Notes under the pieces: generated by a model
Databases searched by the model: none
Told to the model about the DNA's origin: nothing
Seen by the model: only the letters and a program-made list of their open reading frames with translations
In this document: one piece after another, positions 1 to 10,086 of the stretch
Layout of the letters: every line of letters begins with the position of its first letter
How positions within the stretch are numbered: the stretch's first letter is position 1
Program-made: the position numbers and the translations under genes
Assembly: GCA_037447655.1 (NCBI GenBank)
Contig: JBBHKE010001611.1
Coordinates: 53,069-115,068 of the forward strand
From: Zygnema cylindricum
Taxonomy: Eukaryota; Streptophyta; Zygnematophyceae; Zygnematales; Zygnemataceae
Direction of reading: 5' to 3'
DNA length: 62,000 bases

Positions 1-15
1 CCCCCTTTTCTCTTC

Positions 16-820
16 TCAAGGCGGCGCTTTTTTAAAGTTGACTTTCGAAGTGTACACCGCCTTCGTCACCCACTTCGCCGGCACCACATTAACCGCCGTA
101 ACCGTCTCGTTTGTCGTTCTCGCCTTCAACCGGAAACAAAACGGCTTCCCGTCGTACGTACTTCCGTCGCTCAGGGACCACACGGCACAATAATTACGGC
201 TCATCAATCTCCAATTTTTGCCGCCGTCAAAACTATTTTCGACGACAATTAAATTTCCGGCGCCGCCGACGTTGAAAATCGCAATCATTAGGTACTTCTT
301 CGTTGTCGTTTCTTCGATACGGAATTTTACGAATCCCGGTTTCGTACAGTTGACGCGGCGGAGTTTGATTGGCGCCGCGATTCACGCAGAGCAAGATTTG
401 TCAGGTTGCGGAAAAATGTCGGTGTACAATTTTTTAGTAAGCGCCATCGAGGCGTTCGCCCAGGAACAGATTCCGCCGGGCGCCGAGTACGGACAAATGT
501 TCGTCACTGTGACGGTTGCGGTGACGTTCGTTTTGCACTTTGTCGTTTTCGTAGCGTCGCACTTGACTTCGTAACAGGCGCCGCAAATTTCGGCGTTGTC
601 CCATAGAAACAGCGAAACGGCCGCCGTGTTGAGGCCGTAGCCCGGGGAGAATTGTCACGTTTTTGTAGCCGCAGGCGCCGCCGTCGCTGGCGGAGCCGTT
701 CAGTTCGCCGTAGAGCCAGGCGCCGCCCGAGGTCCACGCGGCAGCCTCGCAGTGGCTGACTGAAAGAGGAGTCAGGGACAAAGCTGCTATGGCCAGGATA
801 CGTGTCGCGGTGAGCGCCAT
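16..820 (-). pseudogene. Expansin-like protein gene, broken by one frameshift and one in-frame stop
   Basis: Read on the minus strand from ATG at 820, the protein has a hydrophobic signal peptide and then the expansin N-terminal landmarks: a W-x-G-x-A-x-x-YGE stretch, NGSASDGGACGY, a LPGYGLNTAA-like segment, C-G-A-C-YEVKC and TVTNICP. A second domain follows with RRVNC, NVGGAGN, W-x-x-MSRNYC, FR and NVVPA-W. This is the two-domain (double-psi barrel plus pollen-allergen-like) layout of cell-wall-loosening expansins, and the total length of about 265 codons is normal. Two lesions are visible. One extra base in the CCCC run near 650 shifts the frame just before the YGLNTAA segment. A TGA interrupts the frame near 387-389, after PDKSC-SA and before the RRVNC region. 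The HFD motif of the first domain is not evident; NASMAL stands near its expected place. No intron is needed. It could be a recent pseudogene or, less likely, assembly error at two places. Confidence 0.85.
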
Positions 821-913
821 TGCGTGACAGAAGAAGACAGAAGTAGGAGGCGAAAAAGGGAAGCGGAGGAGAAATGTAGGAAAGAAAACTTGTCTTTTTG
901 AATGGATTTTGGC

Positions 914-925
914 GCTATGTATAGT
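914..925 (-). promoter_or_regulatory. Possible TATA box of the expansin gene
   Basis: On the minus strand, about 95 bases upstream of the expansin ATG, the sequence CACTATACATAG contains a TATACATA-like core. Spacing would give a 5' leader of roughly 60 nt. Only position and motif support it. Confidence 0.3.
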
Positions 926-1512
926 GCTGGTTGCATATACACGTGACTTATCTCAACGGATATATTATTTTTTTTCCGGCAGAACTTTCAAACCAATTGG
1001 ACACGTGCGGAAAGAGCTGCCAGGCCAGCGCTGCACAGTGCCGTACAGTAATAATTTGTCTTTTTGTGTAATTTGTCTCGTGACGTATCTAAAATTCCAA
1101 TCTATTCAGCCGTCGGATAATTTGACGACTGTCAAATATTGAAGCTGCACTGGAATGTACTGTAGAGACTCGCATGACGTCATCGAAGGACGTTAGGGCA
1201 AAGGTCCATTGTACGGATAGCCGTTCGTTAGCGCAGAAAAGGTACAGGACTCGCTGGCACGTTTCCTCATAAACAAAAAAATCGATCGCACTTCTTTGTT
1301 AGGAAATTGACCGACGAGATTTCGCCACGTGAAAGGTGTCGGTTAAATGGGAAAAAATGACGGTTGAGGTTCCGAAAAATTTGACGTCGTCACATCGCAT
1401 GATCCTCGGAAACAAAAAAACAAAATTAATATACGACAACAGAGACTATGGTACGGAGCTATGCTGTGAAATGAGTAAACGGCAGAACTACCATTTTTTT
1501 AAGACCTGAAAT
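926..1512. other. Intergenic, nothing recognised
   Basis: AT-rich sequence between the expansin promoter and a small minus-strand reading frame. I see no coding pattern, clear repeat end or RNA gene. Confidence 0.5.
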
Positions 1513-1719
1513 TTAGGAATCCTTGTCTGCGACCTTTTTCGCGTTTCCTTTTTCATATTCACATTGTAAAACAAAATCAACACTAAAATGAACTTCTTCA
1601 AAAAGAGCATTTATTTTACGCCGGAAAACCTTACCACCGTCAGTTAACACCATTCCCTGCGGGTCTTCCGGTTTGACTGCGTGTGGCCCTTTATTTGGAT
1701 TCTGATTCGATCCATTCAT
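1513..1719 (-). CDS. Hypothetical 68-residue reading frame with a TATA box close upstream
   Basis: The frame starts MNGSNQNPNKG and encodes a polar, charged peptide (FEEVHFSVDFVLQCEYEKG near the middle) without a signal peptide, membrane segment or recognised motif. A TATAAAAGG box lies only 22 bases upstream of the ATG, so the transcript would have almost no leader, or the true start is an inner ATG at residue 23. It may equally be chance. I do not recognise it. Confidence 0.2.
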   Translation of the reverse strand: MNGSNQNPNKGPHAVKPEDPQGMVLTDGGKVFRRKINALFEEVHFSVDFVLQCEYEKGNAKKVADKDS

Positions 1720-1741
1720 ACGGATGCACAGAACAATCGTA

Positions 1742-1750
1742 CCTTTTATA
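1742..1750 (-). promoter_or_regulatory. TATAAAAGG box
   Basis: A consensus TATA box on the minus strand facing the small reading frame that ends at 1513. A start site 25-30 bases downstream would fall at about the ATG itself. Confidence 0.3.
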
Positions 1751-1825
1751 CCTTGGAAAGAAAGTCGGTGACGAACCGAACCTCCCTAACGTGACGTGAC
1801 AGATCGGCAGAAGTTGCGCTTGTTT

Positions 1826-2384
1826 CATAGTTCAAAAGAGGGCGTTTTTATGGTAGGCCTTTGGTAGGCGCACAAAACTTGGCACAAAACTCGCGTAGAG
1901 AGCATACTGTATGTGTGTGCGTTTGTGCACACTCTTGTACGAACGTACGAATCTGACGTATCATCATAGCGCACGCCGCCGTACGAATTTTTTTAGCGAA
2001 CTGACACGGCGTAGGATGACATTCCGCGGGAAAAAAAACCCGAAAAAAAAAAAACGCGGACGTAAGTCCTATCGTAAGTTGTGTTATGGGCTTTTCATGT
2101 GATCTTCTTAGATCTCTACTTTGATCAGCGACCGTCCGATCGTCCGAATCTGACGGTTTAAATAAAAAATACCTCAAAACTCACGGAAAAATAAAAATTT
2201 GTCAAAATGTTTTTCAAAATTTAAACATGACGTTTAATTCTCTATCGATCGATGTGCAACTCAACCCTGTTACTATTATTTTGCATTTTGCGACCAATAC
2301 AATATGGGTCTTAAGGCCATATTCTATGTTTTGCGTACAATACGCATATTGTATGGGCCTACTTTCACCTACTTTTGAACTATG
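1826..2384. mobile_element. hAT-like miniature element, copy A
   Basis: Bounded by inverted ends CATAGTTCAAAAG and CTTTTGAACTATG. Internal sequence (GTAGGCCTTTGG, TTGTGTTATGGGC, TGATCTTCTTAGATC) is shared with the copies at 20564, 55044 and 58432, three of which have 8-bp target duplications. This copy lacks a matching duplication: GCTTGTTT lies on the left and AAACAAAG on the right, which are nearly inverted rather than direct. It is longer (559 bp) than the 276-bp copies and probably carries extra sequence. Confidence 0.75.
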
Positions 2385-2401
2385 AAACAAAGCATTAACA
2401 C

Positions 2402-4187
2402 AAATAGCGATACACGGTGTAATCACCAATCCGTATGCCATGTCGAAGTATATCGCCATATCAAAAAGAATGCCGTACATTGACAAAACGGAAACGTTCC
2501 TACAATGATTAATTTACAATCTGGTCCGGTGGAGTATAGTACAGTGCAATACAAGATACCGTGAATCGCTATTAGTGTTTAGAAATCATTAGTGTAACAC
2601 ATCAATTAGTGTTATTAACTCTATTTTAGATTAAAAGGCCAAACTCAAACTCATTTTACAATCATTTTCAAGTCTCGACACCTTTATTTGACATTTTTTC
2701 TGTACGTTTGGACGTAGAAACGTTGTTGTTCAATCATGCGATTTTTTCATTTTTTCGATTTCTACGTATAATTCGTGACTTTTGGAAAAATCGCAAAAAA
2801 ACGTGGAGTACTTTCTATCCGGTAAACTGAACGGAAAATTTATGGGAAATGTACGGTATAATACGGAAGATGTATGGACTTTGAAAAAATATACGTTGCA
2901 ATTCTTAGTACCTTCTGTCCGGTAAACTAAACATAACTTTTACATAAAACGCATGGAATTTTCTGGAAATATACGGAATTTTACCAAAAATGTACGGACT
3001 TTTACGAAAAAAGTCATTACAGTGTTGCACCATTTGCGCAGGGTAAGTTTTAATTCTGTACGATCGTGCGAATTTTTTTTGCGTAAGAGTACAGATACAA
3101 AATCACTAACAATTTTAACGATTTTTTCAAATAGTTCAATGCCTTACTTTCGTATTATTCCCCGAGATTGAATCGTTAGTATTAAACAGTTTGAACAACT
3201 ATGCGTAAAAACAAGCATTTTTAGTATGAACCAGCTCATTTCGTACACTACACTATTTAAAAATCGCCTAGCTTAGAGTCATTGACGCTAATTAAACCAA
3301 ACTTATAGTACATTTAAAATAAAATAGAATGATTAATTTTATTTTAAATTCGAGGGTCAAAATTTGTGGGCATCGAATTAGTGTTGTTAACACTAATATC
3401 GATTCACAGTGTAGCTTTCAGAGGGAGTTGCTCGATGATGTTGAAGAAAAATATGCCATAAATCTTCAACATCACCGAGCAACTCCACTGGAAGTTATAG
3501 TGTGAATTGCTATTAGTGTTAACAACACTAATTCGAGGCCCCCAAGTTTTGACCTTTGAATTTAAAATATAATTAAATTAGCGTCAATGACTCTAATTTG
3601 GGCGATTTTCAAATAGTGTACAACACTGTATGAAATGTTTTTGTTCGTACTAAAAATGCTTGTTTTTACACCCAAACGTACGGGAAAGTGTCAGATAATG
3701 GTGTCTTGAAGCAAAAATGATTGTAAAATGAGTTTGCATTTGGCTTTTTAACCCAAAATAGAGTTAATAACACTAATTGCTCTTTCACACTACTTATTTA
3801 TTAACACTAATAAAGATTCACTATATCCTGTACTGCACTAAAACCTTGCAATTTTCGCGCTACAGACAACGTGTGGGGCATGCGGGCAACGTCCCACATT
3901 CATTTCGTTTTACGACGCGCCGCGCCGCGCGAACGTTGTGTTTATAAATATGTTTATGGTTTTTTTCTCATTTGTGTTTTTTATCATATATAAAAAAAAA
4001 TCAACCAATAAAAACACTAAACGTCTAACCCTACAAATCCGAGGTGGCGGTACTGTACTCCACCAGATACGATTGTAACTACACCATATTAGGAACGTTT
4101 CTATTTTGTCAATGTATGCCATCTTTCCAATATGGCGATATACTCAGGCATGGCGTACGGATTGATGATTACACCGTGTATTGCTAT
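2402..4187. repeat. 1.8 kb foldback built from CACCG-family sequence
   Basis: The outer 145 bases (2402-2550, containing CGATACACGGTGTAATCA and ACGGAAACGTTCCTA) reappear inverted at 4043-4187. The next layer (2556-3413) begins with CCGTGAATCGCTATTAGTG and is matched in inverse orientation by 3498-3825. The centre is a 23-bp stem at 3425-3485. The right arm carries about 210 bp of extra GC-rich sequence (3838-4045, GCGCCGCGCCGCGCG), and the left arm has extra sequence around 2760-3230. No long reading frame is present. Confidence 0.75.
3425..3485. repeat. 23-bp hairpin at the apex of the foldback
   Basis: The arm at 3425-3447 is complementary to 3463-3485 at 22 of 23 positions, with a 15-base AT-rich loop. 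The single mismatch is A:C on the plus strand and would be a G:U pair if the minus strand is transcribed. Imperfect pairing extends about 15 bases further on each side. Whether it is transcribed cannot be judged from sequence. Confidence 0.7.
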
Positions 4188-4369
4188 TAGGGTTCATGCT
4201 TTTATCACCAGTTTAGACATTTTTTCTCCGTACACAATTGTTGGATTATGGATCTGACGGTTGGGATTGAAAACCACGATTATCACCTTCGAATTGGCGG
4301 TCTCCATGTGAAAATAGGACAAGTGTGTACGGAGAAAATATGTCCTATGTGGCGAAACTGTATTAACAC
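4188..4369. repeat. CACCG-family fragment with inner palindrome
   Basis: The segment follows a CACCG-family end (ACACCGTGTATTGCTATTAG at 4175). It contains an inner inverted repeat, CTCCGTACACA at about 4228 against TGTGTACGGAG at about 4325. The same CTCCGTACACACTTGTC-like motif occurs near 7270 and 47450, and inverted at 41500. Confidence 0.5.
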
Positions 4370-6325
4370 TACATTGTGAATTGCTATTAAGGTCAATGAC
4401 TCTAATTAGGGTACCCCGTTTTTTTCAACAAATTAAACGTTATTTGAGGTACCACACTTAGGGTGTGTCCCGATGTGCATAAGTAAGGGTTTTTTTTTGT
4501 CGTTTTCCTGTAAAACTTAGGGTCGCACTGCCTAAATTCCAACCGTACGAAGGAATCGCAAATTTGTAGAGTACAATTTGCGTCACCTTCGAACTTAGGA
4601 TGTACGAAAAATTGTCGTCTTGTGTTTTTCGACCCACTTCGACGACAAAAAACGGCATCTTCAACCTTATCTTTAAAACACATGCGGGATGTGTTTTAAA
4701 ACTATGGATTTTATGTAAACAAATAAGAACACATATTCGCACGTGCCGTAAAGTATTTCACACGATTTTCAAAAACAAAGGAAAGTACGGAAGTCATTAT
4801 GTTTTGTCCGTTTGTATTTAATAAGACAAAGAAAATTACACAATTTGTTTGGTTTTGTCCGTTTTTGTCCAGTACAGATTTTTTTATTTGCAGGGGTCTC
4901 GAAATTCCGATGCCATTTCACGTCGACCGGACAGGAGACGCAAAGGCAAAGCGCAACTTCTTCAACCGTGAAACGGTACAGGGTGGAAGGCGGTACGTCT
5001 ACAATGTCACGGTAAGACATGCGACGTCACACAAGCAGCTCCAAAAAATAACGTCCGACAACACAGATTGTAGACGTTGACAACCGTCACTGGTATTGTC
5101 GACGTATACAATCGTCACAAACGTAACTTACGATACGTTCTTAGGGTATGTCCCCATGTACTTGTAACTTAGCGAACTTACTTTGTATTTTAGCGCGGAT
5201 CCGGCGGACCAGGTTTTCAAGTGTCCCTATGTGTAAGAACATATCGTAAGTTACGTTTGTGACGATTATATATGTCGACAATACCTGTGACGGTTGTCAA
5301 TGTCTACAATCTGTATTGTCGAACGTTATTTTTTGGAACTGCTTGTGTGACGTCGCATGAATTATCGTGACATTGTAGACGTACCGCATTCCAGCCTGTA
5401 CCGTTTCACGGTTGAAGAAGTTGCGCTTTGCCTTTGCGTCTCCTGTTTGGTCGACGTGAAATGGCATCGGAATTTCGAGACCCTTGCAAAAAAAGAATCT
5501 TTACTGGACGAAAACGGGTAAAACCAAACAAATTGTGTAATTTTCTTTGTCGTATTAAATGCAAACAGACAAAACATAGCGACTTCCGTACTTTCCTTTG
5601 TCTTTGAAAATCGTGTGAAATACGTCGAAAATTACGGCACGTGCGAATATGTGTTCCTATATGTTTACATAAAATCTCTAGTTTTAAAACACATCCCGCA
5701 TGTGTTTTAAAGATAAGGTTGAAGATGACGTTTTTTGTCGTCGAAGTGGGTCGAAAAACACAAGACGACAATTTTTCGTACATCCTAAGTTCGAGGGTGA
5801 TGCAAATTGTACTGTACAAATTTGTGATTCCTTCGTACGGTTGGAACTTAGGCAGTATGACGCTAAGTTTTACAGGAAAACGACAGAAAAAAAACCCTTA
5901 CTTATGCACATGGGGACACACCCTTACACATAGGAACACTTGAAAAGCGGGTTCGCCGGATCCGCGCTAAAATACAAAGTAAGTTCGCTAAGTTATAACT
6001 ACATGGGGATATACCTTTACTATGATTACAGTGCCGTTTTACATAGTGTGGTGTACGATCTGTCACATCCATACTGTTTTGTAAACTATTAATTTAAATA
6101 GTACAGAAAAAATATTTACGTTGTCGCGCTCACATGTAATCGTGCCCTGGATAAAAACGGATGAAATGACGTCGGCAATGAAATGGCGTACGATTTTGAA
6201 CAATTTGGTACATGCACATATTTTAGTGCGAAGATATCATGCGCTGACAATTTTTGCAAAGCAGTTTTACAAATTAGATTTAATGATAAATTAGAATAAA
6301 AAACGCTAATTGTTTCATTCCTCTC
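4370..6325. mobile_element. CACCG-family element interrupted by a foldback insertion
   Basis: The left part (4370-4458) matches the start of the element at 49897: a CACCG-like end, then GCTAATTGAGGTACCC-like sequence and TTATTTGAGGT. The right part (6020-6325) matches that element's interior (AGTGCCGTTTTACATAGTGT, TGTAATCGTG, ATTTTAGTGCGAAGATAT, AACGCTAATTG). The intervening 1.55 kb is absent from the 49897 copy. The right terminal repeat is lost at the junction with a SINE tail near 6325. Confidence 0.7.
4462..6016. mobile_element. Harbinger-like foldback element, 1.55 kb
   Basis: Ends are GGGTGTGTCCC on the left and GGGGATATACC on the right, flanked by TTA and TTTA, consistent with a TWA target duplication. 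Internally 4462-5141 is repeated inverted at 5236-5926, and the block 5142-5235 (TTAGCGAACTTACTTTG, GCGGATCCGGCGGACC) is repeated inverted at 5927-6016, giving the order A, c, A-inverted, c-inverted. Open frames of 71-100 codons exist in both arms only because the arms are copies of each other; none resembles a transposase. Confidence 0.7.
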
Positions 6326-6329
6326 CAAT

Positions 6330-6442
6330 TTCTCAGTGACTGCGACAAGTTTGAGAGTTGGAGAGAGAAGTTAGAGATAGACTGCCTCGACTTCTATATT
6401 TCTTTTCAGACCTAGAAAATACAAATAAAACCATTAGTTTCT
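6330..6442. mobile_element. 3' part of a SINE
   Basis: TCAGTGACTGCGACAAG, AGAGAGAAG, ACTGCCT and AGACCTAGAAAATACAA match in order the 3' half of the tRNA-headed SINE at 31880-32160. The tRNA-like head is missing here. Confidence 0.55.
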
Positions 6443-6445
6443 ACA

Positions 6446-7221
6446 GTTAGGGTTGGTCTCCATTGGGCGCATATGTGCTGGTCAAAAATCGCTCGTTTTA
6501 AAAAAAGCTATGACCCGCTAAAATAAAGTTGTAAAACAGTAAAAACTAAAAGCTCAATGATTGGGGGATAACTACGAAGTGGAGGTTGGAATTGGGTACC
6601 CGAATCTGGTTGTACCTGATTTTTTTTTGTTTGTTTTTGTGTCACCCAGACGAATCCGGCCGGCCGCTAAAATTTGGCACCCGAATCCGTTACGGATCCG
6701 ACGCGGCTGGTAAGGTACGGATCTGGTACGGATTAGGTGCGGAGAATAAATAGATCGGGTACGGATTCGGGTACCTGATTGCACTGCCGCGTAGGCCCTC
6801 ATGAGGCTGACGGCTTGACAAGTACCCCTCACCGTTCGACAATCAATATTATTGATAATCGGATTAATTACGATATGAAATTTTTAGCTTGAATTATCTT
6901 TTCTCCGTGGACACTTATTCGATTAACGATTGGACACCTTCTTTGCCTTTCAGCCGCACCGGTCAAAATCTTTAATTGCGCACAGAAAAAAAAAAAAAAC
7001 GAAAAAAAAAGCTAACGCCAATAGTGTAAGAGTACCGTGTTCCTTGTAGACGACTGATAAGCTAGAGTAATTTAAACCATAGTTACCTCGTGCTATCTCC
7101 CAAAAAATACTCTTAAACGCCATAATTTACGGGAAGTCAACATACATAACCGAACCTGTCGTTCTTCTAAACTGTGGTTGCTTTTGAGCTTTGAGAAACT
7201 GAAGTTCGAACTTCTACTACA
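6446..7221. repeat. Repeat with TAGGGTTGGTCTCCATTGGG end
   Basis: The left end appears inverted near 20500-20530 (GCCCAATGGAGACCAACCC). The right segment 7074-7215 (CTATCTCCCAAAAAATACTC, TGTCGTTCTTCTAAACTGTG) recurs at 23580-23710. Within it, 6590-6790 contains scattered GGTACGGAT / GGGTACCTG repeats. No coding sequence is seen. Confidence 0.45.
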
Positions 7222-7360
7222 CCATTTATCGTTATTAGTGTTAAAAAAATTCACCACTTAAAACATCTTTCTCCGTACACACTTGTCTGGTTTTCAATTT
7301 GAGACCGCCAATCGGAAGCTGAGAATGTTACCTTTCGATTGGAATCGTTAGATAAGTCCC
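7222..7360. repeat. CACCG-family 5' fragment
   Basis: It begins CACCATTTATCGTTATTAGTG and continues with CTCCGTACACACTTGTC, the motif order seen in the element at 47404. It is truncated at the gag remnant. Confidence 0.4.
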
Positions 7361-9505
7361 CTAGACTCTTGGTGTTTGTGAGATTTCGAGCATGTGGTTT
7401 GCTATCTTCGGGTTCTTTTGCCACTCTTCCACTTTCTGCATGAGTTTTACTATCAGAAAACTGATTTTTGATCTCTCTCTCTCTATATACAAGTCTTGGA
7501 TTATCTTGTCATTGGAGCTAGTTTCTAGGATTCTAACCGTGCTACCTAGCCCGACAATGACTAAGAGAATGTTTCTAGTTCTCTTCCTACTACCACCTCT
7601 ATTGTCATCTCGCTTGGGATTGCCACTCGCTTTTTCAGGATTCTTAAGGTATGGTTCTAAGTCTCCTTCCCTTTTTTCTTCCTCTTTGATATGCATTTGA
7701 TTCCATCCGTTTGTTGATGTCGTGTCTCGTACACCTGCAATCTTTTGAACTTCTTGTTCGCTCGTGCTACAGTCCTTTGTCGCTTGATTTCTTGTATCAA
7801 CATGCATGGTTAGTGTGCAATTTGTCTCCTTTTGCTTTGAGTGACTGACGATCATTGTGGCGTTTTCTCGCAGGACGTTTGTCTCGTCCTCTTTGCGGGT
7901 TGTTAATGGAGTGCTCATTTGATTTGGAGCAATCTTGGTGACTTCTCCGCAGATTTCCTCCTTTGTGGTCTCTAACCTCTCCGAGGCGAAACTACTTGGT
8001 GTGGTGTCATTCGATGGCACCTGAAGCTTGGTGTCACTCTGCACTGCCTGTTTCTCAACTCCTTTTTGGTGAGTTTTCCCAGTTACGTCCTCTTTAGGTG
8101 AGGGACTCTCCTGATGAGATCTCTCGTTTGTTTCCTTTGACGTGGAAGTTCTTGTATTCTGGCGTCTCTTTTTCTGTGAGTGCTCATCTTTGAGCCGTTG
8201 GTGCTCATCTTGCATGAGCGTTGATTGTTCCCTGTTGTTGTCGCTACAACCTTTGTTGTTGACGGTGCAACCTTTGTTGATGTAACCGCGTAGCACGCCT
8301 GTTTGTTTTTTCGGTTCTCTGCGTGAGGGATATGAACTTTGTTGTCGTCCTTGTTGTCCTTTCTGACCACTTCCTTGTCCTTTTTGACTGCTTTCTTTGT
8401 CTTTGGAAGGATGGCGTCCCATCGCTTGGTGCTTCGAACTTCAAGATCTGCAGATGTGTAGACGTTGCCTGCGGCAGGGTGCCTTGGCGACTCCTCTTGG
8501 GGATCCTGCATGGAGGAAATTGTGTTAGTTTGTCTTTGCCAATTCTCTCGCGAATCTCCTCGTATGACTCCCCAAACTTGGTAAGTTCTTGTTCTCCTCC
8601 TTTGTGCCATCATGGCAGACCTTCTCCTTCTTTTGCATCTGCCGTCAGAAAGAGGCTTGCGTTTAGGATCATGGTGCAGTCTGGAGTCTGGTCCGTGATG
8701 AGTTTATGAGAGGTTTTTTTTTCGTGGTTATCCTCTCTTTTGCCGTGATCTGATCTACCTGTCCCCTCTCTGCTTTGATCATCTGCGCTTGTGATCTGGA
8801 TGCTTGGTTTGCATGCAGAATCATTGTGATTTGGGTCTGACTTGTTTGCTTAGTCTTTACCCTATCACCTAGTTGATCAGACTTCTGACCACTCTTCTCC
8901 TTGATGCCAGACTCCATCTCGGAGGCCTTTTCGGGCATCACCACCTCGGTAGAGCCTACTACGGCGATTAGCATCTTAACCACGTCCTCCCACTTCGACT
9001 CCTCCCATCTAAGGCTCTCTAATGAGGTGAGAACCGGTTCAAATCTATGGGGAAGTGACATGAGAAACATTGAGATTTTCGTTTGTGTAGGAAGGTTAAT
9101 TTCTGCCGATTCTACCATGACTAGGTTTTATGAGTAGTGGGAAATGTTTTCAGACATTGACATTGTTTCATCGTATGGTGTTTGTGAGAGTCTCCGTAGA
9201 AGTCTAGTTCTTTCAGCCATGGTTGGTTTCACATGTGTCTTGTCTAGCTTTTCCCTGAGCCCTTGGAGGTCATTCTCCAAGTCTCCCCCTTCACTCGCAT
9301 CCAATGCGTGAGTCTAACCTACTGCACCTTCTCTTGGTGTTTTCGTTGCAGATCTACCCAGTTCTCCTCCTCTACTCACGGCCGTGTCGGGATGGTCGTC
9401 GCTCTCTTGTTCTAGAATTCCGAACTCCTTTGGGCCCCATATGAGTGGGCCCATAACCTAGCGCTCTTGGTCGGTCATCCAAACTAACGAGGGAGGAGAG
9501 TTCAT
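7361..9505 (-). pseudogene. Copia-like retrotransposon gag, decayed
   Basis: Reading the minus strand from about 9505, one frame runs through in-frame stops near 9460, 9315 and 9137, then through a segment resembling copia-type gag (UBN2-like): the frame starting at 9118 has ISMFLMSLPHRFEPVLTSLE and W-E-DVV-K-LIAVVG. After the stop at 8669 the frame shifts. Two overlapping polar, K/Q/T-rich frames follow (8613-8083 and 8422-7361). I see no clear CCHC zinc knuckle, no protease, integrase or reverse transcriptase, and no identifiable LTRs. It is either a gag-only derivative or the remains of a full element. The downstream 353-codon frame has no recognised domain. Confidence 0.55.
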
Positions 9506-10086
9506 GGTACCGGATAGCTTTGACCGGCCACAGGTCAATACACGCAGAGGGGCTTAGAGAGTCGCAGAGTATTTGGACAGGAAATATAGGAAAGATTAGG
9601 GAGGGATATAATTAGCAAACAAATAAAGTAGACAAAGAGACAAAAATAGATATACACGAAAGCCGTAGCTTTAATAAATGGTCCACTCAGGACAATGTGT
9701 TACAAAAGACTTTCTCTAATAAAGCCAGATTTTATTCCTTGTCTTACTTGACTATATCTGAACTGCTATTCTTGCATTAATGGATGAAGGGTATATCTTG
9801 TCTCTTTTGAGTGCCTATTTGTATTCTAATGTTGTATGTATGAATGTTGCACTCTCTAATGTGGTCCAATGAAATGATGCCTACGCATGTTTGTTCACTT
9901 GGATCTGACTTTGTACAACTGCATGATTGTAATAATGGTATGACTCCATGTCGTCCAAATCTTGACATCCGTCCGTACAAATGGTACTGTTCCACGATGT
10001 GACGTCGGTCACACAAAATCGGCGATGTGACACATGTCACATAAAATCGGCGATACCCGATATTGCCCAAAATCGCCAATAAAATC
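9506..10086. other. Intergenic
   Basis: No gene recognised. The last 100 bases contain short direct repeats of ACATAAAATCGGCGAT-like sequence that abut the truncated RLK pseudogene. Confidence 0.4.

Noticed and set aside
4458-5943. Pairs of similar 93-100 codon frames on opposite strands, considered as a duplicated gene
   Set aside because: They are mirror copies in the arms of a foldback element and have no recognised motif or promoter.
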